Positions 10,439-20,430 of a stretch of 64,000 nucleotides of DNA are shown piece by piece. Position 1 is the first letter of the stretch. Every line of letters starts with the position of its first letter. Where the stretch lies: positions 46,880,633 through 46,944,632 of the forward strand of contig CM055106.1 of NCBI GenBank assembly GCA_029204225.1, read 5' to 3'. The DNA comes from Diphasiastrum complanatum. Lineage: Eukaryota; Streptophyta; Lycopodiopsida; Lycopodiales; Lycopodiaceae. Both the position numbers and the translations under genes were made by a program. Under the pieces are notes generated by a model. That model was not told the origin of the DNA, made no database searches, and was given only the letters and a program-made list of their open reading frames with translations.

Positions 10439-10936
10439 ATCGATACCCTAGATCAACTTGATCTCAACAAAATTGAAAATCTGAAGAGAGCTGCAAAGGT
10501 AAACCAATTTTGAGCTTTTGGATGAGTTTGATTTTGCCTTCAGTGGGCTCTCTTACTAAGAGCGTGAAGAGGCTATTCGTAAAGCTTTGAATGATATGGG
10601 AAATTTTTCAGAGATGCAAGCAAAGGTTAGACTTTTATGTGAAGAAGTTCTTTTGCTCTTTTCTTGGTAAACTAGCAATTTCATTGCTATATTCACCTTT
10701 CTAGTGGAAAATATGTTTTTTCAGTGCTTTCTTCATTCTAAAACTTATGTGGATCATGTAAATCAATTAATTAGGTTTGACATCTTATTATTTCAAAACT
10801 TGAGGGTGCTTGCAATTTATTGGCATATTGCTTACTTATGCTTATACTCATGCCAACAATAGATGTGCAAGGGTACAATAGGCAATCTCGAGCAATAGTT
10901 GATAATATACCACTGGAGACACTCGACATAAAGACG
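10439..10936 (+). pseudogene. Three exon-like segments of an unrecognised plant gene
   Basis: Segment 1 (10439-10498, 20 codons) lies between TATATGTAG and AAG/GTAAAC. Segment 2 (10563-10625, 21 codons, REEAIRKALNDMGNFSEMQAK) lies between a pyrimidine-rich AG and AAG/GTTAG. Segment 3 (about 10865-10936, containing SRAIVDNIPLETLDIKT) ends at ACG/GTACTG. Segments 1 and 2 join in phase 0 and read as helical, charged protein. I do not recognise the gene. No further exons are found nearby, so it is probably a captured or abandoned gene fragment. Confidence 0.35.
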
Positions 10937-11059
10937 GTACTGAGCTCTACATGCTTGCATCTAGGACAGGTGATAGTGATTGGACAAATCATATTTGTAG
11001 AATCCAAAGCTCCGATGCTGCCTATCGTTAAGTCAACAAAAAGTTATACAAATTAGATT

Positions 11060-12480
11060 TTTTGAGGTGTTAAAGTTATATTGGGTACTAGCTAAATTCA
11101 TATTGGAGGATCGCTAAGTGTCTCCAATATTTTGTATTCTAAAGATTGAAACATTCCTACAATGAAATTATGACCCGTTGAGGTATATTTGCCAGAAAAA
11201 TACTTGCTTTTACCGAGACCAAAGTGGCGGATGTCTCAACTAAATTTGCTTAAAAGTGATTCTCATTTCTGTACAAAGTATAAGCATCTAGTGGAAAATG
11301 TGATGCAGTTTTGAAAAATCACAATCATGTAGCTTTTGTAAATTGACAAACATGTAAAATTGTTTTGTAATCTGATGTCTGAACTGCAAATAGAAACTTG
11401 AACCCATTTGGACGTACTTCAGGAATGCATTATCTTGGGGCTCCATTTGAAAGTGGGAGTGGTTATGGTGCAATTGCACAGTCCACAGTCCACAGTCGAT
11501 GATTTTGACTTGCAACATAAAATCTGGATTATGCACCAAAAATATAGATTTTGCGTAGTTGATTATACTTGTCCATTTTCACATAAGTTTTGTTGTGAGC
11601 AGAATTTGGAAAGGATTCAATAAAGAGGAGCAAATATGTCAAGTTTCAGCCTATTGAATTCAGTTCAAATGCTATAGCTAATAAAGTGTTTGAATGCTAT
11701 TAGATCGCTACTCTGACATTGTTGAGGAAGATATAGGCTGCTAGAGGTCCTAACACATGTCTTTACCATTGCACTTCTGCTAATAACAACAAAACCTAGC
11801 TTGACAATGTTAATAAGGTACTCATATATTGTACAACAAAGGTGTTTGTTAAATGGAAGAAAAATAAGCAAAGATACAAGAAAATGAACTAGATAATGAT
11901 GTATTGCCCTCCTATGCTATGGAGTGCAGTACACAAGATTCCAACACAGACCATTAAAATTGTGAGCTCTATTTGGTGGAGAAGAACGGTAGAGCCAATA
12001 TTATAATTGACTACCAAATAAAAGTAATCATTGTCATTTGTTGAAACCAAATAACTAAAATCATTTGACTTAGGAGGGATTCCAATCCAAACCTTGAACG
12101 AAGAAATTATCAAAAAGTGAGTGAACAGATAAAAGAGGAGCAAAGAAAACAACAAATTAAATCTGGATTAACATCTTTAACTTTCAGAAAAAAATCCTTT
12201 TGCATTTCATCTAATAAATCCCTCATTGATGAAGCTATATCGAAATATCAAGTTATCACTTGCACTTGCATTGATGATTAATTAAAGTCTAAATAAATGA
12301 AAAACTTTATCATTCACATGAACAATCATCAATCAATAATTTTCAATTTCTAAAATTTACATCTTAGCATGGTACTAGAAACTGATTTTTTTTTTTTGGC
12401 TTGGACGATGTAAAGATCACTCGATTTCTTGCAATTAATGCAAACTCTATCTTTTAGATCCTTGAACTTCAAGTATCCTT
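11060..12480. other. Unassigned AT-rich sequence
   Basis: Short scattered ORFs without recognisable domains on either strand. Nothing else seen. Confidence 0.4.
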
Positions 12481-12531
12481 TCCTTTGCCCTTGCCTTTCT
12501 TCAAAATTTGTGCGTTGCTTCGTCTAACTCA

Positions 12532-13260
12532 TCAAAAAAATGTCTTGTCTAACTCATCAAAGAAGGCAGTGTCAACTGTAGGAATTTCCTTGAGGCACGT
12601 TAATATTTCAAATTCGATTTGGCTAATTGTATTGGAAGATATAGGACGCACTGTGGTAATAACATCAAGCTTTGCAACTGATAAATCTATCTTTGTAAAA
12701 CAATCCACCCTCTCATGATTGATGCTAATGATCAGAGTGCACAATGTTTTTTTTTTTTCAATTTCGGCAATGTTGGCGCAAGCACAAATTATGTTGAAAA
12801 AGGCAAACCCAATTTCTTGATTAGTGTCAATATCGAAAGTCCATGTCATTGATTATCGACAATATCCAGCTATTTGGATGACTAACAATCCAATCAAATT
12901 GGTAAGTCATTTGAGCATTAGGACGATAAGTCCTACCCATTGCAGAGCTGAGGGACTCTTCAAGTTTAGCGTTTGAAAGTTGTCAAGGAGGAAGGGAGCA
13001 ACCATCACAAAGCCACTGTCGTTATCTTTGGTCAACGTTTTATAAGGGATGGTTGCATCATCCATAACGAGGGAAGCATGGACATCTAGCAAGTAGCGAG
13101 GGAAGCATGGACAATGGCTTTTGCAGTTTGGAAATACTTGTGCATCCATGGGATTTCCTCAAAAGTTTTTCTCTGGTGAATAAATTCCAGAATCCATGTT
13201 TTTACCTGTTCAAGCTCGCCCTTGTGCCCTTCAGGAGAAGGAGTGTTGTTCTTAAGTGAA
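12532..13260 (-). pseudogene. Unrecognised broken coding region
   Basis: Minus-strand protein-like stretches include VKTWILEFIHQRKTFEEIPW and MHKYFQTAKAIVHASLAT (about 13235-13080), a second stretch ending ALQWVGLIVLMLK (13149-12907) and a third of 105 residues (12849-12532). A short local tandem duplication around GAGGGAAGCATGGACA (13060-13110) lies within it. The pieces lie in different frames, so it reads as a decayed gene. The family is not recognised. Confidence 0.3.
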
Positions 13261-13839
13261 GTCTTGGAAACTTGCCAGTACTCTGTCGGTATTCATTGCT
13301 AGTCATTTCAATCTCTACCTTCTGGAATTGTTGCAGGAATGTTTTCCAGTATTGTGGTTCTGGAAACGCGTATATGTAATGAATTCCAACAATTCAAGGT
13401 TTGTTTAATCACCTTTTCTGTGTGCAGGTGAGTTGATTGAAACATAGGTTGTTGATGAGGGTGAATCCTGAAGGAAGTGCGAGCAGTTGAAGAGGTAGTT
13501 AATCATTTTTCAGCCAGCGATGGAGGCTATGGATGGGACACGTCGTATCAACCCGTTATGCCATAGTTCATCCACTCTCATAACCTGCAAAGAATTTCCT
13601 GTGGACCGCTGAAATCTGTTGCAGAGATGGCCGATGGCAATCATAACGCTCCTTCCCTGATTTCATTTGTTGAAATGGGCATGGATGTTTAGGAAGGGAG
13701 CTTCAGAGTGGGATCAAGCTATAGTTGGCGGCTGGAGCAGCTGTGGAGCAAATTTTAACCATGCGTGAAGGCTATGTGGGTTAGCTTAGTAGCCACATGT
13801 AGAAAACATTAGCTTGTACAGAGTTATTTATAGTACGTG
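13261..13839. other. Unassigned sequence
   Basis: No coherent ORF, RNA or repeat structure recognised. Confidence 0.4.
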
Positions 13840-14889
13840 CTATGTCAAGGCGTGACTCATATGAATAAGTTCATCTTCAATTGGATCTGGTATGGGTTCC
13901 GTTGATATCCAAGCTACATTCAGCACATTCAAAGGAAAAGTGATCGGTGTATCCAAAGTTCGATCCAATAATGAAATCTCGCTCAAGTTGGATTGATTAT
14001 CTTGTTGACACATATAGCTTGTTGTACAATCAATTGTTGCAAGAGCTTGATTCCAGTTGACAGTATCAGTTTGAGAGTCATAATGCATTCCCCAATTTTT
14101 GACTGGTCAGTCACAGGTATGATCCGTTGTTGATGAATCATCATCCTCTTTTTGGGCTACTGGTTTGATAGTCCAAGTGATCGGATCAACTTTGACTGCA
14201 CATTCACGATTTTCAAAAGTGATTTTTCCAGTACCCCAGTTATGAATCACTTGCGCAACTCGTAACCATGGACGTCCCAATAAGACTCGGTAGACATTTG
14301 GTGCTTCAGGTAAGTCCATTACTACAAAAGTAATGACAAACTGTACTCCAGCAATTTTGACAGGTATGTCTTCAACCATTCCTCGTGGACGGAATCAGCT
14401 AGCTTGATGGCAAAAGTCCCAATTGCCTATGTTGTATTGGCAGGGTGATATTTTTTTGCTCACTTTCCCAGGCTCCTCCGACATGGAGTACTTCATTACG
14501 TTCTTCAAATCCAGCACAAAAAAATGGTTCTTGATAGACTTCTGGTTCAGTTTGAGTTAACTTTTGCACTAATACTTCTTTTGCGTTTGGCACCAACTTC
14601 AAGAACTCTCACGTCGTAATATTGATCTTACTAGACAAAATACTCATGAGGAGTTCTGTGTGCGGCGCTTCCGGTTCAATCATCTTGAAGGGTTCTTCAT
14701 GATGATGCAATTGAGCATTCATATTTGTACGTGGATTATTCAATGGCTGCACAGGTGAAGAATGGACTTCGGTTGCAGCTTTAGCGGCTTCAAGAGATGT
14801 TGTTGGTGTATCAGTTAATGGTATAGAATTAGCAGGTACCGGATCTGCTACCGGTTCTTTCTGCTTATGAGCTCTGGTAACCACCATCA
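13840..14889 (-). mobile_element. Ty3/gypsy gag-protease fossil, antisense to the flanking LTRs
   Basis: In sense (minus) order there is an MVVTRAHKQKEP gag-like start 30 bases from the LTR edge, a Pro/Thr-rich segment, and a retropepsin-like C-terminal block containing YRVLLGRPWLRVAQVIHNWG. The last is the usual LLGRPWL motif of plant Ty3 proteases. No RT or integrase follows. It is broken. Its orientation opposes the LTR pair at 6271 and 14920, so it is either a nested remnant or an antisense coding block of that element. Confidence 0.6.
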
Positions 14890-14919
14890 AGGGTATACTT
14901 GGTCCAGGTTGAGGAGGAG

Positions 14920-15131
14920 TGTGAAAAATGCAAAAATTATGCTTGGTCAAGGCCAAATCTGTATATAGGATGATTACACATGTGTGGAGCCTGTTCCCAC
15001 GTGTGAAATAAATGTACTTTTCATGTAGTACAATCATATAGCTTGTACATATAGTTTAAATCAAGTTCTATTGGCTAAAAAGCCCAAAATCATGTATTTT
15101 AGTCATATGCCACATGGCATCAATCTAGAGA
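14920..15131 (+). repeat. Shortened second copy of the 6271 LTR
   Basis: Begins TGTGAAAAATGC after the purine tract GTTGAGGAGGAG. It stays recognisably similar to 6271-6485 (ACACATGTGTGGAGCC, CACATGGCATCAATCTA) and then diverges near 15131. Confidence 0.65.
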
Positions 15132-15257
15132 ATGTTTAGTTACAGTTCCAGAATGTGGAATATGTAGGGCTTATGTTACAAACTGCTTTTTGCATGTGAT
15201 TGTCTTATACAATTTGCAATCACCAAAAATGTAATCTGATGGATTGTGCTTTGTCAG

Positions 15258-15368
15258 ATCTTCCAAAACAAGAAAGTCAGTCACCTGCTACACGGTCTAT
15301 GTGAAGATGCATTTGTCAACAGAAGTTCAGGAAAACAATATCCAAGCTATGTAGATGATAAGAAGAAA
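15258..15368 (+). CDS. Possible isolated exon, 37 codons
   Basis: A 111-base open stretch between TTTGTCAG and AAA/GTAAGTAT, both excellent plant splice signals, phase 0 at both ends. It encodes a peptide with KKVSHLLHGLCEDAFVN and a Lys-rich end. It lies on the strand opposite the CRM gene, 157 bases past that gene's stop. No neighbouring exon is evident; it may be a captured fragment or chance. Confidence 0.25.
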
Positions 15369-15524
15369 GTAAGTATCATATCAGGATTCAGGAGGACCTC
15401 CAAAATAGAACTTGTAGTTTCCACAACACTACGATCCAAGCAGTTCCTGGAAAATCACGGTGATCCAGTTAGTTGAACCTGTCTAGATCACTAACAATAA
15501 AGTTGAAAGTGAAATAGTAACTAA

Positions 15525-15605
15525 TCAGAGGTTTGGTACAAATACATATTTTTCCTTCATCTTTCTTATGCTTCGCTCCAGTCGTGAAATGTCATCTTCA
15601 AGTGA
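15525..15605 (-). CDS. CFM3: CFM3-like CRM-domain protein, terminal exon
   Basis: The acceptor TTTTGGTGCAG is followed by SLEDDISRLERSIRKMK and a stop at 15527-15525. This is the short coiled helix that follows the last CRM domain in CFM proteins (compare the family's ISDLEERIE-type tail). It joins the preceding exon in phase 0 after ELQRHQ. A downstream GTATTT could act as an alternative donor, so further exons cannot be fully excluded. Confidence 0.65.
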   Translation of the reverse strand, partial: SLEDDISRLERSIRKMKEKYVFVPNL

Positions 15606-15823
15606 CTGCACCAAAACTTCAAGGATCAATGTAAGGATCTACAGCATAAGAAATTAAGTCCCCCATTATTGCATAAATATTTAGCAACCCCGGAAATGGA
15701 TTTACTCTTTTTTACAGTTCATGTGAATCCTTTTTATAGTTGAATATAAAAGATGAGAAATCCAACTTGGTTGATGAAAACAATTTTCTATAAGTCAATT
15801 TGTAGGTCCAAAGCAAATCACAC

Positions 15824-16116
15824 CTGGTGGCGCTGTAGCTCAATTGCTCTTTTTAAGGCCTTACGTTTTGTCAAAAGGTTAGGAGGTCTTAATTGTGGTG
15901 GACGCTGATAGTTTCTCCCCCTGTAAAAGATAGCAGCTTGACCTTTTGAGATTTTGATTAGACATATGAATATTCCACCACTCTCATATTCCAACATCCT
16001 TGCAGTTACTTCAGCAGCTGCCTCATCTCTTTCTTTCAGAATAACTTTTACAAGCTCTCGATGCTTCCAATGTAGATGCATATTTAGAACAACACCATCA
16101 AAGACACCACGTCGTC
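15824..16116 (-). CDS. CFM3: CFM3-like protein, CRM-domain exon
   Basis: Carries the body of a CRM (chloroplast RNA splicing and ribosome maturation) domain: [70 protein letters not shown]. The GxxG-type RNA-binding loop GRRG is intact. The acceptor GACCATAG splits the Gly codon in phase 1, matching the upstream exon; the donor is CAG/GTGTG. CRM proteins bind plastid (some mitochondrial) group II introns and promote their splicing with partners such as CAF1/CAF2. This exon is fully open and highly conserved, which argues for a working host gene and not a captured relic. Confidence 0.9.
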
Positions 16117-16302
16117 CTATGGTCACGGTAATGAAAACAATAACCTTAATTGAACTAGGATCAAGATGAGTATTCGTTTAAACAGTGAGATGCCCGACTT
16201 ATTGAAAAGTCCAAAACAACAAGACTTATAGACATGTATGATAATAAGTATATAGTTAAATGATAAAAAGTATGTAGCAGAAAGTTCTAGAAAATATACT
16301 AC

Positions 16303-16459
16303 CCAAAAGTAAGAAGGCCTTCATTCTCAAGCCAATTTTCCGGAACATAAACATCTCCTCATCTGTAATTGGCTCACGGTCAACTGGTGCACCAGCAGGT
16401 GCTAGAGACCTCCCCACTTTCTCTAACTCTAGTTCAGTCCTCTGTTTCTTCCGATTTGC
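16303..16459 (-). CDS. CFM3: CFM3-like protein, exon leading into the CRM domain
   Basis: Acceptor TTGCATGCAG/G. Encodes [19 protein letters not shown], then [20 protein letters not shown] and KAFLLLG, the helix and first strand of the CRM domain. It ends in phase 1 at donor G/GTAGTA. The next exon in the transcript upstream lies 31.3 kb away at 47765-48112. The linker and ITDEE..MFRKIGL pattern is as in CFM2/CFM3 proteins; the exact paralogue is not settled. Confidence 0.88.
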
Positions 16460-17039
16460 CTGCATGCAAGAATCAGAGGATTAAAAGATTTTTTCTAACT
16501 ACTGCAATAGGACAGACACCATGTTTTTCTGAAACAAACTTGTACATTTGGTATTACCTAACTATCAATGTATGAACAAATCTTAGGCATGCCATGTGCC
16601 AAGCCTCTCAATCAAAGCTAAACAAGCAAGGAAATAGAGGCAACCATCACATCTACATTGAAAGTAACAAAATATAGCAAATAACCATTAGTTGCCATTA
16701 GCTCAGATAAGATAAAAGAGAAGGAACTCCATTATCTCATCAGAGAAATCTAATTATACTAAACCACACATTCTAAGAGATCTACTATTGAAGAAATTAT
16801 GTGTACTACCAATATCTAAGAAACACTTTCCTTCCGTTAGCTAGTGTTTCAATATGGAAACACACTTCCACTATCCATTGTCTGGGTGGTTCTGATGTGA
16901 CTCCTCATCCGGTGATGCCTTCTCATTCCTTACATTGCTCGGTGATGGATCATTGTTGGAATCATCTTCTTGTCTCACATTTTCATATTCTCATCATCTT
17001 CAATCAACTACATTCCAACAATCTTTTCCTTATCACACT

Positions 17040-17800
17040 TATCATCAGGTTTCCACTTTTGTTTGCATGTGAAACGTAAGTTGTCGAAGACGATTAGTCC
17101 CAAATTTAGATCTAATGAGCTTAACTTCAGACTTTTTTGCCTCCATTGTAATAACCTGCTTCTGATTAGAATTCTTTCTATCGAGTTCTCTTAATTGAAC
17201 AGATTTGTTTTTATCTTTAGCATCCATATGCAGACTTAGCATTACTACTTCCATCCAATTCATGCCTTGCAGTTTCATACTTAGATGATCCCCACTTGGT
17301 TGACCATTTACCAATCATACTTAAGTTCAACTTCAAGAGCTATTTGCATGACTTGATCCAGTGTTGTGCAAAATTGTGATGCTCTGTCAGCTCCAATATT
17401 AGATTGTAATCCCTGAGTATTTCTTCATAGATGGTCTGCTTCAGTAAAGGTAGGCAAACTCCAAAATTCAGAATTATAGTCTTGAATCGGAACCTTTTGA
17501 TGTATTTTCATCCACTTCTTGAAACAGCCTTTTGGAAGTGCTAATGCAAGCATTCTTGAATAGTTCACAGTTTGTTCGTTCATTGCTCACTCTCCCAAAT
17601 GGTTCTAATGCTAAACCATTTTCCTTTCTCTTCCACCAATCATAGGCTGTTGCTTCAACATGAATAATAGCATGTTTTTAGCCAAACCAGGTCTATCAAA
17701 CAATATGAAATGACAATCCAGCCTATCCAACCATTCTTCAATGTCAATGGACTTGGCATCATCATTAAATGGTGATAACTAAATCCAGTGGCAGGTCGTG
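17040..17800 (-). mobile_element. Retrotransposon gag fossil
   Basis: Minus-strand gag-like stretch with WFDRLDCHFILFDRPG at the upstream end, a conserved gag N-terminal pattern, and a basic tail. No pol is present. Broken. Confidence 0.5.
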
Positions 17801-17809
17801 ACAGACAAT

Positions 17810-18903
17810 GCATCAAATTGCATTGCCATGGGTAGGCTCGTTAATGAGACCTACCCCCACATCTTTTGGACACCTTGTGCAACTCAAATTTAAGTGCGCC
17901 GTTATTGGTAAGTAGTTACTGTTTAGTAATGGCCCATGGGCTACTGTAGTTTGTAACTTTAAACTAATGGCTATTGTAGTTTGTAACTTTGTGAGCACTG
18001 AATGTACCTACTCTTGAACGTTCAATGCAATGCATCATGATTCATGCATGTACTGTGTTGTGCAGGTTTGCATTTATGTTCTTGGTCCTGACAAACTGCT
18101 GAAAGTTCATCAGGGCTTGAGGCAGATGGTTATTGCCATTATGTGGCGCAGTGGGGATCATCACAGGAGCCCAGGGGTAAGAGATTCGAGCGGACCATTA
18201 TGTCGAGTGCATTTTGGGATGAGGCATGATCCATTGTCGTGGGCCTACAGCCTATCTACACTGTCCTGCACCTTACAAATCGAGAGGGCTGCACATTGGG
18301 CCTCTTGTATGAGTTCATGGACAGGCTGGGCGAGCAGCTGAGTCTTTGCACGACCATTAGCCCAGAGAGGTATATCGCCGACATATTACTTAAGCCTTAC
18401 TAGTTACTAGTTGGTACTAAGTTGTAACTAATGTTTGAACTTTGAAATCTGAAATTTGAATTTTCAATTGAATCATTGATGAATCATCATTAAATCATTC
18501 GACATTCATGATTCAAGATTCAAGATTCAAATTTCAAATGTAGTATGTACTATAATTATTAATGTGTCTTGTAGGCTTGAGGAGGTCCAGCTCCTTTGAC
18601 ATAGCAGGTGGGAGTGGTTTAATAGGCTCCTGCATGCCATGGCCCACATCTCCATCCACTTTGGAGGAGTGAGGCACAGTACCTTGATAGGGAGCTCAGG
18701 GATGGCTGGAATGCCTATATCTCCCGAGTTTATCCTGATGTACGCGAGCAGGCTAACCTGCTGGATGAGCTCCAGATTTTCAGGCAGGAGACCTTGGAGT
18801 TGGCCTCTGGCCCAACGCTTTTGAGAGATGGTAATAAACTGACCATGGTCCATTATAGTTTAAACTTCACATTTTACTGCACAATTACTTAATCACATTG
18901 TTG
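17810..18903 (+). mobile_element. hAT element B, left part (older host of element A)
   Basis: hAT transposase exons on the + strand: VVTDNASNCIAMGRLVNETY and FWTPC (17814-17880), the catalytic-core pattern. Helical insertion-domain sequence follows, with YEFMDRLGEQLSLCTTISPE (18300-18370), and then the WEWFNRLLHAMAH exon (18577-18830). Several changes break it. Its sequence is interrupted at 18904-18911 by element A and resumes at 44103. The 5' end is missing. Confidence 0.75.
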
Positions 18904-18911
18904 GTTACTAG
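18904..18911 (+). repeat. 8-bp target duplication of hAT A, left copy (GTTACTAG)
   Basis: Identical to 44095-44102, directly abutting the two element ends. Eight bases is the hAT hallmark. Confidence 0.93.
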
Positions 18912-19053
18912 CAAGGTTGCATCGAACCGCGGTTTGAACCGCCAAACGCGGTTCGAACCATCAAATCGTAAAAGGCCGGTTCGAAGCGTTCGAATCGTTT
19001 GAATGACTGATGGGAAAAAAAGTCCCGAATCCTTATTCCCGAGCTATTCACGC

Positions 19054-19162
<109 letters not shown>

Positions 19163-19184
19163 TTAGAATTATTATTACTAACGT

Positions 19185-20430
19185 CTTTTGGTACCCAAAG
19201 GTACATAAGACAAAAGAGAGTACAAAAAGTGAGGAGCATTGTCCGCATACGAACTTATTTACTAATAAAAAGGAAAGAACTAGTGTATCTATCTCTCTAT
19301 ATCTTAGAAGAAGTATCAAAACTTGACCACCAACTTGTGGGGGTACAATGCAAGAGCTTAACCACCTGCTCTGCGGAGGAGACTAGCTACGAGCGAGCTG
19401 GAAATAATGAGTGATCGTAGTAGTGGAGCGTGTTGTAGACTGGTGGGAAGCACGTGAAGATCTGGTAATCCTGGATCTAGCAGAAGTATGTGAGACTCTC
19501 TGTGTCTTCGATCTCCAAACGGGGACTTCAAAATCCACAACTGAAATATCCTCTCTGTCTCGTTCCTGGAAGAACTGGGTGATATGAGCCTGACTGTGAT
19601 CCATATCTGGGAGCGTAGGTAGAAGTGAATCTCATAGAGTATACATCTCGCTCAATAGAAGACCTACACATCTGGGGTCTGGATACTCGAGGAAGGATCG
19701 CAGCGTGAGAGGAGTATCTCTGTACAGACAGTGGTATCGCCCTCTGATCTCATAATATACTGGACAACGAAAGATGAAATGAAACTCATCCTACACCTCC
19801 TGAAGAGAGCAAAGCTGACAGATCCTCTGCAATCTGGGAGTGTCCATGTATCTACCCGTCTCGATAGCAAGCTGATGAGAAGAGACTCGAAGCTGTCCCA
19901 TACGGTACCTCAAGCCAAAAGATAGCGGTTGTGTAAGATATGTTGGAAGGATAGGAATGCCTGTAGTATCCAACTGTAGTAATGTGTGCCGTAGAAATGT
20001 ATCTTGACCCTATCAGGGTTAGGCTGTGACCATATAGTGCGTATGTAGCTTCGATAAATTTGTTGTCTGATATAAGCATGGGTCCCGCTCCGAAGATCAA
20101 GTACAAATAAGCCCCAAGTCTGAAAAAGGGCTGAGATACTACCATACCAAGAATGCTTGGCTCCCTGTCCAGCAATGGTGTGAGATGAAGTGAGAGCAGC
20201 AACAACATATCTGGAGGTATCTAACTCTGATATCCTGTGAAGAAAGGTAATGATCTAGAACATAGCACAGATAACCGGGGGGGGAAGCAAACTCCGCTAG
20301 TATGATAACATGTGGCACCGAGGGCTTAGCCCGAATAATCTTGCTGAGCATGAGAATCTGGATACGGGTAAGACCCCTCCAAGTATCACATGATTGTAGG
20401 AAAGCAAGAGTCAAGTCACCAAGATCTAGT
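19185..20430 (-). mobile_element. LINE-like remnant, RT C-terminal and Cys/His region
   Basis: Minus-strand pieces read TWRGLTRIQILMLSKIIRAK (about 20370), then LRVSSHQLAIETGRY, RICQLCSLQEV and FHFIFRCPVYYEIRGRYHCL (about 19870-19730). This is the post-RT region and C-terminal Cys/His domain of LINE ORF2 proteins. The RT itself is absent, and frames are interrupted in several places. A related fragment lies at about 62775-63120 on the other strand. Confidence 0.6.
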
